From NCBI GenBank assembly GCA_015658765.1, contig DQOE01000058.1, forward strand, positions 1-8,761: DNA of 8,761 bases. Reading direction: 5' to 3'. Position 1 is the first letter of the stretch. Each line of letters opens with the position of its first letter. Position numbers and translations under genes: made by a program. The notes under the pieces were generated by a model. The model was not told where the DNA came from, made no database searches, and saw only the letters and a list, made by a program, of their open reading frames with translations. This DNA is from Verrucomicrobiota bacterium. Lineage in GTDB: Bacteria; Verrucomicrobiota; Verrucomicrobiia; Limisphaerales; UBA1096. Shown here in pieces: positions 6,552 through 8,761 of this stretch.

Positions 6552-6574
6552 ACCGGTTTGTTGGCGATTAAAAT
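6546..6574 (+). promoter_or_regulatory. Putative sigma70-like promoter for ftsQ-ftsA
   Basis: TTGGAA (6546-6551, 4 of 6 to the -35 consensus) and TAAAAT (6569-6574, 5 of 6 to the -10 consensus) are separated by exactly 17 nt. Transcription would start near 6581, about 50 nt before the ftsQ start. The -35 lies at the edge of the hairpin repeat, so the repeat may supply promoter sequence. This is motif evidence only. Confidence 0.4.
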
Positions 6575-6577
6575 GAG

Positions 6578-6607
6578 ACATGGGTGAACAGGATGGGCAG
6601 GATTTTT
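6578..6607. repeat. ACAGGAT-type intergenic repeat
   Basis: The sequence ACATGGGTGAACAGGATGGG followed by CAGGATTTTT contains two CAGGAT units 10 nt apart. It resembles the ACAGGAT/CAGGATT intergenic repeats I associate with Planctomycetes and Verrucomicrobia. It ends just before the AT-rich run preceding ftsQ. Confidence 0.5.
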
Positions 6608-6630
6608 AAAAACTGAAAACTTAAAAACCA

Positions 6631-7584
6631 TTGAGAGCGAAACGTCGAAACAGCAAGTCGGGGCAGAAAAAACTGCTCTCGGTCAAGGTACAGTCGCAGC
6701 AGGCCAAGCGCGAGCGGTTGCGCAGGCTGCGTTCGTTGGCGGCCCTGGCCCTGGCGATCGTGGCGATCATCACCGTCTGCTGGCAGGGCGGCGCGTTCGC
6801 GCTCAACCGGCTCGTGTACGAGAACGAGTCGTTCTCCGTCAAGCAACTGGATTACCGGACCGACGGAATCATCACCGTGGACCAACTCAGGAAATGGGCC
6901 GGAGTTCGCTCGGGCGACAACCTGCTCAAGCTTGATTTGCTGCGGATCAAGCGCGACATCGAGCTGGCACCGCGCGTGAGGGCGGCGTCAGTGGAGCGTT
7001 ATCTGCCGGACACGCTGCAGGTGCGGGTCGCCGAGCGGGTGCCCATGGCACAAGTCTGGGCCTGGCAACGCGACGGTGCCGGTGAGACGGATTACGACTG
7101 CGTGAGGCTGCAACTCGACGAGACCGGCCACGTGATGACGCCCATCGACCGCCACTCCGTGGTGGCACCCGAGGACCAGGCCGAGTGGTCGCTGCCGGTC
7201 GTCTCCGGGATCGACCTCGGGAAACTCAAGACGCTCGCCCCCGGCCGTCCGGCTGGCCTGCCAAAGCTGCGGGCCGCGCTTGGCCTGATCAGGGAGTTTC
7301 GCCGCTCGCCACTGGCCGGCACGGTGGACTTGCGGGTGATCGACCTTTCGCAGCCGCGCATCCTGCGGGTGACCACCGGCGATGGGGGGCAGGTGGATCT
7401 CTCGACCGAGCGCCTGTCCCGGCAGCTCAACCGCTGGGCCCGCATCCGGGCGCACGGGCAGAAATTTGGCCTCGCCATCGAGACGATGGACCTTTCGGTT
7501 ACCAACAACGTGCCGGTTCGCTGGATGCTCTCCCCGTCGATCGCCGAGGACATGAAGCGTGGGCGAAAGGTGGCCCGTAAATAA
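6631..7584 (+). CDS. ftsQ: FtsQ/DivIB-type cell division protein
   Basis: This 317-residue bitopic protein fits the divisome linker that, with FtsB and FtsL, recruits and regulates FtsW-FtsI. The N-terminus (1-34) is rich in Lys and Arg. A single membrane segment spans about 35-52 (SLAALALAIVAIITVCW). A POTRA domain follows at about 67-138 (FSVKQLDYRTDGIITVDQLRKWAGV... VERYLPDTLQVRVAERVP), then the FtsQ beta domain to the C-terminus. In-frame stops at 6607 and 6622 leave TTG 6631 as the only start giving a charged cytoplasmic tail. No Shine-Dalgarno site precedes it, only an A-rich stretch. ftsA begins 7 nt after the stop. Sequence conservation is low, as usual for FtsQ, so the call rests on architecture and position. 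Confidence 0.9.
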   Translation: MRAKRRNSKSGQKKLLSVKVQSQQAKRERLRRLRSLAALALAIVAIITVCWQGGAFALNRLVYENESFSVKQLDYRTDGIITVDQLRKWAGVRSGDNLLKLDLLRIKRDIELAPRVRAASVERYLPDTLQVRVAERVPMAQVWAWQRDGAGETDYDCVRLQLDETGHVMTPIDRHSVVAPEDQAEWSLPVVSGIDLGKLKTLAPGRPAGLPKLRAALGLIREFRRSPLAGTVDLRVIDLSQPRILRVTTGDGGQVDLSTERLSRQLNRWARIRAHGQKFGLAIETMDLSVTNNVPVRWMLSPSIAEDMKRGRKVARK

Positions 7585-7591
7585 ACAAACC

Positions 7592-8761
7592 GTGAGCAAT
7601 TCACAAATCATCGTAGGCCTCGAGATCGGCACCTCCAAGGTGTGCGTTGCCGTGGGGGAAGTGAGCGAAAACCAGGTCGTCAACATCATCGGCCTTGGCC
7701 AGGCGAAATCCCGGGGTGTACGCAAGGGGGAGATCATCGATGTCGCCCTCGCCGAGGAGGATGTGCGCAACGCCATCGTCGAGGCCGAGCAGGTAGCCGA
7801 CGTCGAGATTCGATCGGTGTTCCTCGGCGTGACCGGCAGCCACATCCGCGGCTTCAACAACACCGGCGTCCACCCCGTGGTGTCGGCGGATCGCGAGATC
7901 ACCACCACCGACATTCAGGATGTCATCAAGAACGCCAAGGCGATCAACCTCCCGACCGACCACTCGGTGGTGCACGTCATCCGGCAGCACTTCCGCGTGG
8001 ACGGGCAGGACGGCGTGCTGAACCCGGAGGGGATGCTGGGGGCGAAGATCGAGGTGGACGTGCACGTCGTCAGCGGCCGGTACAACCGTTTGCAAAATCC
8101 GATTCGCCTCGTTAGCGGACTACACCTGGAGGTGGAAAACATCTCATCCAGCGCCCTGGCCTCCTCCCTCGCCATCCTCAGTATGGAGCAGAAGGAACTG
8201 GGCACGTTGGTGATCGACCTCGGCGCCGGCGTCACCGAGTACGCGGTGTACTCCGCCGGCGTCATCAAGCACACCGGCGTGCTGGCGGTCGGCGGCGACC
8301 ACGTCTCCAACGACCTCGCCTACGGGCTGAAGGTGCCGCTGGCCCGCGCCGAGCAACTCAAGATCGACCACGGCTCGGCGGTGATCGATCCCGAGGCCGG
8401 GGATCGCGAGATCGACTTGTCCGACGACAGCTTGATCCCAGGCCGGCAGGTCAACCTCGGGCACATGCAGAAGATCATGTCGATGCGCCTGCAGGAGACC
8501 TTCGAGCTTATCGCCAGGGACATTGGCCAGGCGGGATTGATCGAGTACCTCCGCGCGGGGGTGGTGCTCTGCGGCGGCGGTGCGCGCATCCCGCACATCA
8601 CCCGACTGGCGCGGGACGTGTTCAATCTCCCGGTCGCCATTGGCCGGGCCAGCACCGTGAGCGGAATCAAGAACGCGCTGGACGAGCCGGAGTTCGCCAC
8701 ACCGGTCGGGCTGATCAAGTTTGGGGTCTTTCAGTCACAGGCCAACCCGCGCCGTGCCGGA
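7592..8761 (+). CDS. ftsA: FtsA, actin-like membrane anchor of FtsZ (3' end outside window)
   Basis: FtsA binds ATP, polymerises on the inner membrane, tethers FtsZ and signals to the divisome. The GTG at 7592 opens a frame of 390 codons that is still open at the window end. Actin-fold motifs are visible. Phosphate loop 1 is GLEIGTSKV (9-17), whose Glu11 matches E. coli FtsA. The 1C-domain region is SVFLGVTGSHIRGFNNTG and following. NISSSALASSL precedes phosphate 2, VIDLGAGVTEYAVY (Asp209). GVLAVGGDHVSNDLAYGL follows, and the adenosine motif LCGGGARIPHI starts at 326. The sequence reaches PVGLIKFG, so only the C-terminal linker and the amphipathic membrane-targeting helix should be missing, judged against 420-residue E. 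coli FtsA. ftsZ would be expected next. The spacing from ftsQ suggests cotranscription. No strong Shine-Dalgarno site precedes the GTG. Confidence 0.96.
   Translation, partial: MSNSQIIVGLEIGTSKVCVAVGEVSENQVVNIIGLGQAKSRGVRKGEIIDVALAEEDVRNAIVEAEQVADVEIRSVFLGVTGSHIRGFNNTGVHPVVSADREITTTDIQDVIKNAKAINLPTDHSVVHVIRQHFRVDGQDGVLNPEGMLGAKIEVDVHVVSGRYNRLQNPIRLVSGLHLEVENISSSALASSLAILSMEQKELGTLVIDLGAGVTEYAVYSAGVIKHTGVLAVGGDHVSNDLAYGLKVPLARAEQLKIDHGSAVIDPEAGDREIDLSDDSLIPGRQVNLGHMQKIMSMRLQETFELIARDIGQAGLIEYLRAGVVLCGGGARIPHITRLARDVFNLPVAIGRASTVSGIKNALDEPEFATPVGLIKFGVFQSQANPRRAG

Larger units (their letters stand above)
6369..6630. other. 262-bp gene-free spacer made of several short repeats
   Basis: This is the only sizeable non-coding stretch. 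From left to right it holds CGCAGAG tandem units (6401-6440), an AT-rich segment with CAGAAAACTTGAAA (6454-6467), a palindrome-plus-hairpin element (6485-6551), and an ACAGGATG-type element (6578-6607). It ends with CTGAAAACTTAAAA (6613-6626), a near copy of the first AT-rich segment. No significant ORF or tRNA is seen. The region separates the overlapping mur block from ftsQ-ftsA. Confidence 0.75.

Noticed and set aside
7642..8115. Plus-strand open frame inside ftsA
   Set aside because: It overlaps conserved FtsA sequence in another frame and its translation is Arg/Gly-rich without motifs.

Overview
The window is a compact, entirely plus-strand segment of a division and cell wall (dcw) cluster. 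The order is murD-like (5' end outside the window), a LysM lipoprotein-like gene, ftsW, murG, murB, ddl, a 262-bp repeat-filled spacer, ftsQ and ftsA (3' end outside). Base composition is roughly 60% GC. The LysM gene between murD and ftsW sits where Chlamydiae carry nlpD. Together with verrucomicrobial-looking intergenic repeats, this points to the PVC superphylum, most likely a Verrucomicrobia-related bacterium. That placement is inferred from gene order and remembered repeat style, not from a database search.

Layout: positions 2-1360 encode the MurD-type ligase. An 86-nt gap follows, holding a 14-nt palindrome and a good Shine-Dalgarno site. The LysM gene (1447-2190) comes next, then a 21-nt gap with a possible 5-codon leader. 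ftsW, murG, murB and ddl (2212-6368) form a tightly coupled block with 4-, 4- and 8-nt overlaps. The 262-bp spacer (6369-6630) is a patchwork of short repeats and contains a plausible sigma70-like promoter. ftsQ (TTG start) and ftsA (GTG start, 7-nt gap) follow.

Functionally, Ddl makes D-Ala-D-Ala, MurB completes UDP-MurNAc, MurD adds D-Glu, MurG makes lipid II, FtsW polymerises it at the septum, FtsQ bridges membrane and periplasm, and FtsA anchors FtsZ. MurC would normally lie between murG and murB in this kind of cluster but is absent; those two genes overlap directly.

The most notable observations are: (1) the MurD homologue lacks several residues that are near-invariant in Mur ligases while keeping the rest of the fold motifs; (2) the octamer palindrome TTGGCCAA occurs 8 times where about 0.1 is expected, within a wider excess of CTTGGC/GCCAAG; (3) the spacer before ftsQ is built of stacked repeats that appear to supply its promoter and run up to its start codon. 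I saw no new defence system, mobile element, CRISPR array or RNA gene.
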